NCBI GenBank assembly: GCA_902651635.1
Contig: CACRSC010001917.1
Span: forward strand, 1,255,253-1,306,189
Origin: Mastigamoeba balamuthi
Taxonomy: Eukaryota; Evosea; Mastigamoebida; Mastigamoebidae
Direction: 5' to 3'
DNA length: 50,937 bases
A program made the translations under genes and the position numbers. Each line of letters starts with the position of its first letter. Within the stretch, counting starts at the first letter, position 1. The notes beneath the pieces were generated by a model. It did not search any database and was not told where the DNA came from. It saw only the letters and a program-made list of their open reading frames with translations. Positions 35,206-48,826 of this stretch are shown here, piece after piece.

Positions 35206-38200
35206 TCAGGCGAGGCTCACCAGCGACGCAGAGAGAACCAGTAGGGCTCCGAGGCAGAGTCCGCCAGCCTCTGAGTTCACCTCGTGTGTGCTTGACGGTA
35301 CGGACTGAGGAGGATACACCGTGCTCGTGCTGGACAGATCTCCCGATGATGAGGGTGCCGAGACACTGCAATATTGAAAGGAATGAGTGGGTGATAACGT
35401 TTGTGTTTCGCACGTGAGCTGGCTGTTGTCGAGGGTGACGATAGGATCAATGACCACACGGTCGGGCGCAGGGGAGAGGGCACACAAGTCGACCTCCCAC
35501 TCTGTGTCCGAGACCTTTGTGGCCACAGCCTCGATCTCTACCGATGCCCCTCCAATGCTCGCGTAGCTGTTAAGAAACACGGACCCCGCGGGTATCCCGC
35601 TGGCATCCCTGATCAGCAGCATAGTGCTTGTCAGGTCCACTGCCGCGACGCTCACCGTGAAGCCAGCGTCAACGACCACAGATCCCCCGACACAGAGCTG
35701 CGCGTCGTTGTTGCTCCAATCGTCGGGGTTCGTGGTCACGTCGATCGTGAACTTGAAGCCACTCGGGCCCACCATTGACCCGGAGAGCACCGTGCCGTTG
35801 CCACCTAGCGCGATCGTGACCACCACGCCCAGGGGCTCCTGGGAGCGGAACGTGATGACTTCGATCTACGAGAGCGGAATATGCCACCATGTCAGCACTG
35901 TCAATGGTGCGCAGTGTGCCTTGTGGAGCTTACCGTGGCACCAGTATCGTCTGTGGTCGTGCTGATCGTAGGGGTTTGCCAGCTCTTGATGACAAGGGAC
36001 TTGATGATATTCCTGGTCCCGTTGAGGCGGTGCACCAGCTTCCTGACGTTGAACTGCAGCAGCGACTGTATGCGGTGCTCCAACTTGTGGAGCGTCCTGT
36101 TGAGCCGCATGTGCAGCGCGGTCCCGTTGTTCGGGTCTTCGTTTTCTGCCGGACCGAACAGTGCCTGCAGGCTGTCGCCGATGCGAGCCATGTCGAGAGC
36201 AACGTTGTGCCCGTCCCTCCTGGCGGTGACATTCCTCGGGTTCAGGTCGTCTGTCCCGTTGCCCCTGCCGAACAGCGGGCGGCACTTGGTGCCGTTCAAG
36301 TGGAACCCCTCGGGGCAGACACAGACACCCTCGATGCAGCGCGTTCCGTGCAGGCAGACAACGCCCTGGCACCGGTGGATCTGGCACCCGAGGCCGCCGA
36401 AGTTCACGGGGCACACGCACTGTGCGGTCCCGTCCGGCGCCGCCTCGCACACGCGCACTCCCTCGCACCTGACCCCGTCGCACGGGTCTACAGGCGTAAG
36501 GCAGTGGTCGCCGGTGAACCCGCTGCGGCAGACGCAGTTGGTCGCGTTGGACGGGTCAGCAACCCACAGAGGAGCCCTGCACACGCACTGTGGGGCACGA
36601 TGCGTTAGATGGCATGGGTCCGAGGATGCTTGCGCACTGTCGGGGTCACGGTGATGGACGACCCGTTGGCGTCGAAGGAGAGCTTGTTGATGCAGATCTG
36701 GTGTTGGGGGCAGGAGAGCGGGCAAGAGTTGGTGCGGTTGTAGCACCTGCCAGTGGACATGGCCATCCCCGCGGGGCACACGCAGCGCGGCCCTTCCTCG
36801 GATGGTATACACCTCGCCAGGGGGTCCTCGCAGGTCACGCCGCTGCATACGTTGCGGACGGGCGGCAGCACGCAGGCGGGGCTCCCCGACACCGTCGAGA
36901 CAGTAGCGGGCGGTATGCAGTCGCACACCATCGTCACCGTGATGGCTGCAGAGTCCACGGTGATAGTGGTCGTGGTGTACGAGACGAAGTGCGACAGATC
37001 CGTTGCGTTGGCCTCCGTCCCGATGGGCAACACGCGGCAGCGCGACATCGAGGGGCAAGTGACGTTCGCGCACAGCACCCCGGGCCTGACCACCGAGCCG
37101 TCTGTGTTCTTGCGGTCGCACATTCCGGGTTGGCTGCCGCTGTACCCACTCGGGCACACGCTGCACGGCGAGCGGGCACCCGTTCTCGACACGCCGTCGA
37201 TCCAGTGGTCCTTGCAGTGGCAGACAAACGCCACGTGCGAGTCGTCGACGCGCTCGGAAGAGCACGTCTGGCGGTCGCTGCACGCCGGGTAGCACGTGGT
37301 CACGTTCCTCACGCGCTCCGCGCAGGTCTCGCCCGTGTAGCCCGGCAGGCAATGGCACGAGTACGTCGGCCTGTACGTTCCGACCGATGCGCCGGGGGAC
37401 GGCGTGTCGACCGTGCAGATGCCGTAGACGCACTTGTGGGCGCACCTGGTCGGCAGGCAGGCTCGGGTCGTGCTGTTGACGCGGACCTCTGTCGTGCCCT
37501 CGGGGCAGACGCACGTGGAGATGGTGTCGCCGTTGAGGCTGTACTGCTTGCACACATACGTGTCTGGACATGCCGGGCACTGCTCGGCCACGCGGATGCA
37601 CGACACGCGGCAGGTGTTCGAGACGTTGTAGGCCGCGCGGGCGATCACCCAGTGAGTGCCATTGCACACGCCGTACTTACCGTTGTCCCCTCCGCACCGC
37701 CCCGACCCCGAGCACTCGACCGGGTCCGCCTGGTCGTAGCTGTCGATATCGAATGTGCACACTGGTGGGCAAGCAGGGACTATCTGTCCGGAGCACTCTG
37801 CACGCAGATTACGGCTGTGTTAGCGAGTTGATCGCCCTGCTCTCCGGAGAGGGAGATGTGCTCACGTTGGCAGCAGGGGCCGCTGAACGGGGTGAACGAC
37901 GGAGGGATGCACGTGGCCCAGAACTTGTGGCCCGAGGGGCTGGTGACGCAGGTCGGCGTGCTCGGGCACTGGACTCCTGCAGCCACGCAGCCCGAGAAGA
38001 CCTTGATGGGCTCGAGCGCGCACGAGGTGACCCACTGAGTCTTGCACCGTCCGTCGAACTCGCACCTCTCGGCTCCCCTCGAAGTGCAGTCGTGGTCTGG
38101 AGATGGGCCGCGAGGTACTCGTTAGGCAAAACCAAGGGGGAGGAACGCCGGCAAGGAGCGGAACCTACCGTCACAGATAGAGGGGTGCGAGCAGATCGCG

Positions 38201-38956
38201 GTCGCTGTCTGCGAGCACGTGCAGATGTCGCAGCAGCGCCCCGTGCACGACGCGTTGAGGAGGAAAATGGTGCCGATTGCGTGGGGGTTGTTCTGGGCGT
38301 CGAAGCACGCTGCATCCGGGCATATTGCCCGTTGGCGTAAATTCCGGGCGGGCGAGGGGTCGCGTTGGAAAGGGGCCACGCACTGGTGCACGTCGGAGGC
38401 AGCGAGCACTCGGACTCGCCAGACAGTGTGCACCTGCAGATCGTGCAGCATGGCCCCGTGCACGTGGGGTCCTGCTGCCACCTGGTGCCGGCGATGCACC
38501 GTGGTGGTTCACCTTCTGCCAAAAATGGATTGAGAACCGCACGCCACCGGATCCCCAGCGACCCCTCCCCCCTGCCCTCCGCCTACCAGAGGATTGCTCG
38601 ACGCTCGAGTTCGTCTCGGACGAGGCGGCAGAGGCCTCGCAGCACGCCGAGGTGGCCACCGGCGCCACCCCCGGCACCGAGCAGCCGAAGGCGAACGTCG
38701 CGCGGAATGTCGCGGTGCCTGAGAGGTCGACGTCGACGCACCTGGGGATCACGCGGGCGCACGTGGCAGCGGCACCGCAGCCCACGTAGATCCTCGCAGA
38801 GGTGTTGGAGCAGGGTGCCACGAACAGGGGCTGGCACATGGCTGCAGAGCGGCACTGCGGCTGCGTGCGGCCCGTGCACGTCATCGCGTCGACGATGGTG
38901 CCGCGGGCAACGCAGAGGAGCAGAACGACTGCTGATATGACGCTTTTCGTGCGCAT
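35206..38956 (-). CDS. Secreted, probably GPI-anchored cysteine-rich EGF-like protein
   Basis: Cell-surface protein of about 1,099 aa, family not recognised. Exons (minus): 38956-38587, 38515-38384, 38309-38169, 38096-37866, 37797-36638, 36587-35934, 35865-35414, 35365-35206; they join in frame. The start MRTKSVISAVVLLLCVARG is a signal peptide. Then come short modules with a paired cysteine, CTGPCCTICRC, CTGRCCDICTC and PFSGPCCQQC. A long run of EGF-like loops follows (CHCLPGYTGETC, CVCRSGFTGDHC, CVCPVNFGGLGC, CVCPEGFHLNGTKC) with many N-glycosylation sequons, then a helical segment LNRTLHKLEHRIQSLL, then a Cys-poor beta-rich domain. The end has a Ser/Thr linker and a hydrophobic C-terminus, AGGLCLGALLVLSASLVSLA, with no cytoplasmic tail, typical of a GPI attachment signal. 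The last intron (48 nt) is a multiple of three, so it could be retained. Adhesion or a protective coat is plausible but unproven. Confidence 0.8.
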
Positions 38957-39222
38957 TTCGTGTGTCTGTGTGATCACGCGGGAGTGTTGAGCGTGTGGTG
39001 GCGGGGTTGTCTGTATGATCGTGTTTCAAGGGGGGTGATGTTCTTTGACGGGCGATGTAATGAAAGTGAGTACGCGATTTTATATTCGCCACGGACAACG
39101 TCAACTGCCGAGAATGGTTCGGAAAAAGGAGACACCTCCACCCCGCACCAGCGAAAAGGAGCAGAATGACGAGTGATCTGTGACGTAGCAACGCGTTCCG
39201 AATCCAATATCTTAGGGGGTTC

Positions 39223-42111
39223 TTACTGCACTGACTTGTTCTTGTGGGAGGAGGCGTAGAGGCGGGGGGAGTAGAGGTCTATACGGGGCGGTATGTCGAG
39301 CGCCGCGGTCGTGTACTTGGGCGAGAGGCACGACGGCGACCCCATCGGCGTGCACACGACGCTGTGGCACGGCGTCGGCAGCGGCGTGCCCGCCTGGAAC
39401 ACGCACACATGCTCCCACTCGATGCGGATCACGTTCCACATGCCCCTGCGGAAGATCTGGGGCGGTGCAGAAGCGGAGGCGGCGTCAGCGGGTGCCTCTA
39501 CGGAAATTGAATTTTTCCGCCGGTTATTTGAACGGACCTCGAGGGCGGCGATGACGGTGAGCAGGGCGTTGTGGCTTAGCTTGGAGATGAGGAACGTGGT
39601 GCCGGGCGAGATGGTCAGCGTCCACGAGAGTCGCAGCACGAGGTCGAGGAATATCGCGAGGTAGTAGATCCACGCGGGCCGCAGCAGCAGCACCTCGCGC
39701 AGGTACGGCTTTGCCACCGTCGGCTTATTGGACAACTGCAGCGGGCCGCGAGACGCGATGCGTGAGGCACGTCGGAGGGTAGAAGCTGGGTGGGCCGGTG
39801 CGCGCGTACGAGACCCCAGTCGAGGACAACGTCCCAGACGTAGAGCGAGAGCGACGCGACGACAGCAGACGAAAGCCAGAGCCACGTGAACAGCCCCGTG
39901 CGGTCGTCGGGCCGGAACACTGCCAGGACAGTCACGACGATGCACGAGAAGTACTTGGCGCCGTTGAGGAGCTGCATCTTGTTGTTGGTGTCGAAGAACT
40001 GCCTGATGCACATGAGGAACCGGAAGAAGTTGGGCAGGATGGCCGCCAGCGAGCTGATGATCATCCCGGCCGAGCAGTTGCACCCTGTTCCCGACCCTCT
40101 GCATTCTGTGGGGTCTCTATGTTAGTGCGCTGGCGGCAAGCGCGTGCTGTTCTGCGGGGTTGAGCACCCTCTTTCCACACGTCAGACGAGTAGTAGCAGA
40201 CTGAGAAGACAATGTCCTGGAACACGATGGGCAGCGACACGAGCTGGTCCGCGAGGAAGCTGTCCCTCAGCTTTACACGGAAGAACGGGGCGAGGAGGAC
40301 CCGCAGCAGCTGTCGGACCAGCGCGAACCCGACGCTGTTGGCGACACACGTCAGAGAGGGGCTGGGGAAAACTCGCTCTTGTGCGGGAAGACGCACGAGA
40401 TCTGGTAGACCAAGAAAAGCACGACGCAGATGCACGCAAAGACGAGGGGCCACATGGGAGGCCACACCCGCGTGATGACTTCGAGCCACTTGGGGGGGCT
40501 GCAGCCGAACATGTACAGCACAAACGTCAGCAGCCACACCAGCGTGAAGCACGCGGCAATCTGCGGAGGGTCGGGTGCGCTTGAGCGAGCAGTCGGGCGG
40601 CGGAAGTGGGGCCGGAGAGGAATAGGGAGAGGGGAGGGAGGGGGCGATACCTCAAGGACCCGGACGTGGTTGGTGTAGTACTTGAGCGGGTTGATCCCAA
40701 AGATGAAGTTGTAATTCAGCTGCAACGTTGGCGGGCACAGCCGGTTTTCCGGTGAGGCGGCGAACGCGGTGCGACGAAGCCCGCACGCACCTTTGCTCTG
40801 ACGCATATGTAGAAGTCGATGCCCCACATCCACACGAGCAGGATGGCCATGCCCAGCGCGCGGAAGACGAAGAACACCTCGTTGCCCTTCGCAAACGAAA
40901 CAGCGCGAAACGGAAGAAAAATGGCAGAAAAAAAGCCCGCGTTAAAAACGGCACAAATGAAAGAAAGGGAGTGTTGAAGGAAGAGGGTGGAAACCTGGAC
41001 GAAGCTGCTGGAAGGGGTCTCGAACCACCAGAAGACCGAGATGAGCAGGAGGATGGACGTCACGCCGACGAAGAGGCCGAGGCGGAATATACGCCAGTCG
41101 GTCGACTCTGCGGGCTTCTCCGAGAGCGTGCACATGGCCTGGTAGACGTTGCCCGAGGTGAAGGCCTCGGCAAAGACGGCGGGCACGATCTTGAGCAGGT
41201 CGGCGAGCTGCGTGTGGTCGGGGAAGAGCGTCGCGTAGAGGCGCTTGGCCAGGTGGTCCGCGAGGTCCCTGCAGCCGTCGCGCTGCTGCACCTTGGCGAT
41301 GAGCTCGAGGAAGCCCTCGTAGTTGAGGTCGCAGAACGTCTCGAGCCGCGAGAGCTCGTCAAACACGCGCACGAGCGTCTTGCGGACGTCGGCGGTGCTC
41401 TGCTCCTTGCCCGTGGCCACCCTGGACGAGAGCACGGCCTTGACAGACTTCTTGAGCAGGCTCGCGGACGAGGCGCTCGAGACGCCCCACATCTCCACCT
41501 CCCGGGGGACGGCCCTCAGAAAGCCCTGCGCCACGTCACCCCCGCATACTGAGAAACTGCTGAGGGTGGGCAACGGCCCCCTGGGACGCCGGCCCCGCAC
41601 CGTTGTGAAGAGGGCCGCACAGGCCGCGTAGATCGAGGCGCCGGCCTTGAGGACGCGCTCGGTGTAGAAGTCGTCGACGCGGCGCAGGTTGCCGTCGAAC
41701 TGCTTGACGGCCCTGCGCCACTCGGGGGCCGAGGCGACGCCCATCAGCGGGCTCATCATCCCCGCCGGCGTGCCAGCCCCGCTGCCGCCGCTGCCGGCCT
41801 CGACCGCCGCTCCCGCGTCGGGCGCCACGGGGTTCACGCGCGGCTTCAGCCCCATCACGACCCTCTGCGCCCTCGGCCGCCGTGTGCGTCGCGTCAGGAA
41901 TTCTCTCAGGCGAGAACTCCCCGCTTTGCCCCTTGGTTTTCTTCTTTCCATATGGCTATGGCGGTGCTGTGTGCAGGGGGGGATTTTTCGGGTGGTGTTG
42001 CTCTGGTGTTGCGTGCGCAGTTTGCGGTCAGTGTGCCTTGAGGTGCTGGTAGTTGAGGTAGCGCGAGCGCCACTCGGGGACTATGTTCGTCATCAGGCGC
42101 CTGCCGTACAT
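39223..42111 (-). CDS. XPR1: SPX-EXS phosphate exporter (XPR1/SYG1 family)
   Basis: Membrane inorganic phosphate exporter of about 730 aa (human XPR1 is 696). Exon 1 (42111-42037) reads MYGRRLMTNIVPEWRSRYLN, the SPX start. Exon 2 (about 41864-40995) completes SPX with QFDGNLRRVDDFYTE and LNYEGFLELIAK. Then come membrane and EXS parts: 40886-40791, 40719-40651 (FIFGINPLKYYTNH), 40560-40373, 40334-40168 (DSFLADQLVSLPIVFQDI), 40105-39810 (FRFLMCIRQFFDT, LLNGAKYFS, VWDVVLDWGL), 39735-39538 (YYLAIFLDLVLRLSWTL), 39456-39223 (FRRGMWNVIRIEWEHV). Exons 3-9 keep frame exactly. Intron 1 has no GT near its start and appears to use a GC donor after AAG; its acceptor (41865) is my choice by phase. SPX domains sense inositol pyrophosphates, but here the basic cluster is weak. 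Divergent from the NFRKB gene. Confidence 0.92.
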
Positions 42112-42536
42112 GGGCAGCAGCTCCCTGCGCCACGTCCGCCGCGCGCCGAGGATCGTGTCGTTCATCACGACTGGGGACGACTGCATGAGAAACAAACTTT
42201 GGGGCAGTTTCACTAAACCGCCACATACTGAATCTTTTTGGATCTGCAAAGCGAAGCAGAATTCGGGGGATGTTCTGCACTCTGGTTGCTGATGATTGTT
42301 GCAGGCCCCTGCGCGAAAAATGGTTTTGCGTTGGCGGATGATGCGCTAAGAGCGCTTCCTGGCGGAAATTGCTGAGTGGGCGGAAGAACAGAAGAAAGAA
42401 AGAAAAAAAGATACCGATGCCGTCATAGCGATGACGTGAAAAGATATTTGCCGTTTTGTTGAACGGCGAGCACTCGGCGCGCGGGTATTTCGCTCGGGCC
42501 ACTTTATTATTTGGCGCGCCCTGCCGAACGCACGCC
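42112..42536. promoter_or_regulatory. Divergent promoter region between XPR1 and NFRKB genes
   Basis: The 425 bp between two start codons facing away from each other hold no convincing extra gene. It includes an ATTTTTCCGCC/GGCGGAAATT-like inverted pair (about 42,330-42,370), a purine tract AGAAGAAAGAAAGAAAAAAAG (one strand, about 42,391-42,410) and GCGATGACGTGA (42,428-42,439), which resembles a CRE/ATF-type TGACGT core. Function is inferred from layout only. Confidence 0.4.
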
Positions 42537-44776
42537 ATGCAGCGCACGGGAGCCCCGCAGCAGCCCCGCAGGGACCCCAAGAAGATCCTGCGGAGGCTCA
42601 TGGCCCGCCAGCGTACCGGCGTCGACGTGTCCGACTCGGACTCGGACACCGATCTCTACAGGCGCGCTCCCACCCCCACGCGCGGCACCCGCGAGAGAGT
42701 GGGGAGGGCTCTGACGTGGCGGCTGCTCTTCCCCTGCAGCATGGCGGTGTCGATCCGGGCGAGGTATCCGCTGGACCCGCCAGAGGACGACGCGGAGCCA
42801 GCAGTTGCGCAGCAGCCAACTGAATCCCAGAGATCCCTGGCGGAGAAATCTTCCGTCGCCACGTCAAACCGCGAGCGGTCGTCCCCGTGGGAGCAGTGCG
42901 AGGCGCGCGGCGTGATGTTTGCGGTGCCCAGCGCGATGGCCGAGCTGCTCCGCGACCCACTGCAGTCCGTCCTGCCGGGCGCGTGGGCCGCGCTGCCCGA
43001 CGCCGACAAGGATCGCATGCGCGCGCTGCTGCCGGCGTCCGCGCGCAGCGACAGCGACGTGGCCGCGCTCCTCACGTCACGGGGAGATTTCGCGAGATTT
43101 GGCCACGACCAAATCCGGGAATTCGGGCAGTATCTTCGCGAGGGCGAGCTCGCCCCCGGCGTCCAGCGCCTGCGCGCCGGCCTGCGCGTCCTGCTGCGCG
43201 AGCGCCACCTGCAGGGCCTGCGCGAGTACCACGAGGGCGTGTGCGAGCGCATAGTCGCGTTCCGGAGGTCCCTGGGCGTCGACGCCCCCGACCCGCACTC
43301 GCCCGGGGCCTCGGACAACAGGGACGCCAAGGAGGAGGCCGAGACAGACAGCGCCAGCAGCGGCGACGACGCTGCCGTCCGCGAGGGCCGCCGCCCCAGG
43401 AAGAAGCCCCGCACGTCGGCCAAGAAGGACGCCGAGCAGAGGCCTCCCGTGCGACGCGCCTCTCGCCCGTCTCTCGAAGCGCGTCTCACCGCGTCTTCTG
43501 CGCGCACTCCCCCCCGCCAGACGCTGCCGGCGTTTGTGTTCTTCAACCTCGTGCGCAACGCGTTTGCCGCGTTCAACTGGACGATCGCGTTTGAGGGTGA
43601 GCTTGCGCCCACGAGCGGCGACGGGCCGCGTCTGACGCTGCGCGTGCTGCGCAGACCTCGTGAAGAGGGTCGAGAGGTCCGAGGCCGTCATGAGGGACGT
43701 GCCCCCGGGCCTCGCCGTCCAGCGGTTCGTGCAGGCCGGCCTGCTGTTCCTGGAGAGCCCGCACATCAGCTCCCCGGCCCCGAGCGCGGGCTCCGTGCCG
43801 CCGCTGTCGGCGGAGCAGTCGGAGCAGACGCCTGTGCTGCCCTTTGTCCGCCACGACGCCACGACCCCGGGGCTCTGGCACTGGGCCGACAAGGCCGTGA
43901 CGCGCGCCAGGGAGGATCAGATGCTGGTGCAGGAGCAGGTGTTCTGGTACGCGCTGGCGCGCGCGCAGTGGGCAGGCGACGCGCTCAGGGTCGTCGGGCT
44001 GCGCACGCAGAAGTGCATACTGACTATCGACCCGACGCCCGCCGCGGCGCTCGAGGAGTTCCACCGCCAGGAGGCCGAGCGCTACCAGAGCCCCGAGATG
44101 GCCTACGAGTACCGCCTGCACGACGGCACGCGCGTGGTCGTGGCGCCCATCAGGAAGAGCGGCGCGTCGCGCGCGCTGCACGCCAAGCAGGCGAGGGAGC
44201 ACTTCCTGCTGCGGCCCGACAGACCGCCGTGCGTCAACATCCTGCCGCTCGTCAGGGACGCGGCCGCGAGGCTGCCCGGGGGCGTGGGGACGCGGCCGGA
44301 CGTGGCGCTGCTGCTGAAGGACTCGCAGTGGGTCGTCACAGAGGGCGTCACGGACGTGCAGCGCAACGCGGTGGTCAGCGGGGCGCTGGACCGGCTGCAC
44401 GCCGAGCGCGACCCCTGCGTGCGCTTCGACCCCGACCAGAAGCTGTGGATCTACCGCCACAAGCACCGCTCTGTCACCGACTGGCGTACGAACGCCCGCC
44501 CGACACTGGCGCCCTCGCTGACTCACTGCAAAATGCACGCCAGCGGTCAAGGACGTCAGGGCCCGCAAGACAGCATCCAAAAGCGCTGCTGCGCCGCCGC
44601 CGGCGCCTCCGGCAGCGTCGCCGGCAGCACAGGCAGCACAGGCGCAAGCACCAGCGCCAGCGCTGGCAGCGGCAGCAGCACAGACGTCTGCGCCAGCTGC
44701 TGCGGCAGCGCAGGTCCCACAGTTCCAACTCCCGTTCGCGGTGTCGATGGCAGCCTCAGCGGCGCCCTCCGAGTGA
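42537..44776 (+). CDS. NFRKB: NFRKB-like INO80 chromatin-remodelling subunit
   Basis: Nuclear subunit of the INO80 remodeler, about 707 aa. Exons 42537-43596, 43655-44485 and 44544-44776 join in frame. The N-terminal part holds a DEUBAD-type helical domain: SVLPGAWAALPDADKDRMRA, then FGHDQIREFGQYLREGELAP and YHEGVCERIVAFRRSL. In animals this domain binds the deubiquitinase UCH37. The second exon holds the winged-helix-like domain that is nearly diagnostic: AREHFLLRPDRPPCVNILPL, VRDAAARLP, LLKDSQW, VVSGALDRLH and DPCVRFDPDQKLWIYRHKHR. The tail is Ala/Pro/Gln-rich and ends SMAASAAPSE. A stretch within exon 1 (about 42,695-42,735, GTGGGG...CCCCTGCAG) could be a further small intron. It shares its promoter region with the XPR1-like gene and is followed 184 bp on by katanin. 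Confidence 0.93.
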
Positions 44777-44959
44777 GCAGGGGCCAAACGTTGGCCCAGG
44801 CTGCAAGGATTTCCCGATTCGCATTCCTTTTTTACTTGACCGAATACAAGTGCTGTTTTGAGGAACTGGCGTTCCGTCGTGTGTAGGAGAATCTGCCGAG
44901 ATTTTCCCGGGGTGGATATCCCTCCAAGATACAGTAAAAAAGGCGCCCTCGTCGCAGAA

Positions 44960-47266
<2,307 letters not shown>

Positions 47267-47509
47267 GGCGCACCCCACTCCCGATATCGGCCAACCGCTG
47301 ACAACTGTGGATAACTATGGCCAAGCACAGGCGGTGATATTCCTATGCTGTCATCACCACTCGTCGTTTTGTCGTTGAGCCTTGATGGCACACAGCAGAT
47401 GGGAGCATCTCAAGACTCAGTGGCACACACCACGAAGGAGAGCAAACAATACGGAGGTTTCTGCTTCCCTTGGAGGCCTTGAGAGTACTCAGCAGAATCT
47501 CTTCGTAAT

Positions 47510-48106
47510 CTACTGGAAGATCGTCACCTGGTCCGAGAAGACCACGCGGGTGGCGATCTCCTTCCCATGCTCCGCAGTCACAGAGTAAACGCGGGCCAAT
47601 GGCACTGCGGGGGGCACTGTGGCCACCGCGGCTGCTGCAACAGCAGCAAAGAAGGGCACGAGTTGCAGTGCACTCATGCGCGCCACGACGTTGACCTCGT
47701 CCCCCACGGTCAACCGCGTGATCATCGAGTCATCGACGATGACGCCCACCTGGGCCTGCGGGGCGATTGCCGTCATGTACTCCAGCAGTGACGTGCGGAA
47801 GTGAGCTGGGCTCGCCAGGTTGAGGTCCGCAGGGGCCCCGGCAGTGGCGGCGCACAGAGCGCAGAACCTCGCCAGGCGAGCCTCGTCCCAGAGGACCACG
47901 AGCACTTCTCAGTGCTCTGTGAGTGAGAGAAACTTGGCGTGACGTGTACTCGGGTCGAGCTCGCTGGGAAGGGCTTGGATGAGCGCCATGGCTGTGGCGA
48001 GGCGGTCGCTGACGGTTTCGCCCTCGGGGAACTGGACGTGGACTACGGTGTCGTCCTCCAGGATGACGCGGACGTGCGAGCTGGAGAAGCGCTGCAGCGC
48101 GGTCAT
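47510..48106 (-). CDS. Orphan 183-aa protein, tandem copy 1
   Basis: Two exons (48106-47950 and 47904-47510) splice to 183 codons. No family recognised. The first exon encodes VRVILEDDTVVHVQFPEGET and SELDP, a compact beta-rich start that may be ubiquitin-like in fold (speculative). The second encodes LVVLWDEARLARFCALCAAT, TAIAPQAQVGVIVDD and a hydrophobic alanine stretch AAVAAAAVATVPPAVPLARV before VYSVTAEHGKEIATRVVF. No signal peptide; the Ala-rich segment is too weak to call a membrane helix. Its neighbour at 48,827-49,421 is an intact paralogue with the identical intron position. The acceptor differs (GAGAAG here, CACACAG there). It faces katanin tail to tail with about 240 bp between. 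Confidence 0.7.
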
Positions 48107-48329
48107 GTTTGTTGTAGTTTGCTCTCTGCAGACTCCGACACGAATCGGTGGCTGAACTTCACGATCAATTGGCCCCACAAATATCTAATTTTCGCTGTGG
48201 CGGGGTGCCGCTGCCAGAGAAGTCAACAAGCTGTGTCTTGCGTCCTGCTTGGGGGAACATGCTCGCCCTTTCGAACTCCTTTCTGCTGTCCTAAGGCGGC
48301 TAGGGCAAGTCTGTATCTGTTCTGTTCTA

Positions 48330-48430
48330 TCATGACGCCAGCGAGGTAACCCACCGCGTGATGAATGAGCCATCCACGAAGAATATTCTTGATGCACTGG
48401 TGAACAAAATTCCCCCTGCCCTCAGGCGAG
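48330..48430 (-). pseudogene. Remnant of a third orphan-family paralogue
   Basis: The minus strand encodes FVDGSFITRWVTSLAS followed by TGA, resembling VIVDDFIITHLAVGN of the intact orphan genes. It sits about 225 bp upstream of the start codon of copy 1. Compared with its counterpart at 49,654-49,780 it has lost the preceding part (LLAIVPHAKMS). Too short to be a gene on its own. Confidence 0.45.
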
Positions 48431-48826
48431 CTTACCTGCAACGTGGAGACTGTTTCCGTGCAACGAGCCCTGGTTGTTCTCCGTGAGTTTAAGACCTTAG
48501 GAGGCAACATACAGGCTCGCCGTCGGGTTTCAGTTGTTTCGGACTTACGTTTGACTTCTGCTGATGGGTTTCGCTCGGGCGTTGTGGTTCTCGAGCGCAG
48601 ACCTGGAGGACCACACTGCCTACGCACTCCATGCCCTTCAACTTCCGTGCCATCTGACAGAACGGAAGAGACCTTGCATGGACTTGCGGACGAGTGAGCT
48701 GCCGATGGGTCACGGCACAGGCCTGCGACACGAAGTTGATGTCACACACCAAAGAGCTGTCGAAAGAGACGTTCTGGTTCTCTGCTTGTCGACTGAGAGG
48801 ACTTAGCAGAGCCTCTACTTCGAAAT

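Larger units (their letters stand above)
47440..48515. repeat. Tandem duplication unit 1 (orphan gene plus remnant)
   Basis: Matches 48,780-49,890 in the same order: 3' flank (ATCGTCACCTGGTC), two-exon orphan gene, 5' flank (GATCAATTGGCCCCACAAAT), degenerate paralogue remnant, and a shared end around TTAAGACCTTAGGAGGC against TTAAAGACCTTGAGAGGC. The duplication therefore covers about 1.1 kb including regulatory flanks. Confidence 0.75.

Noticed and set aside
35889-37831. Long plus-strand frames opposite the cysteine-rich surface protein
   Set aside because: Shadow of the minus-strand gene, whose Cys spacing, signal peptide and splice joins are convincing.
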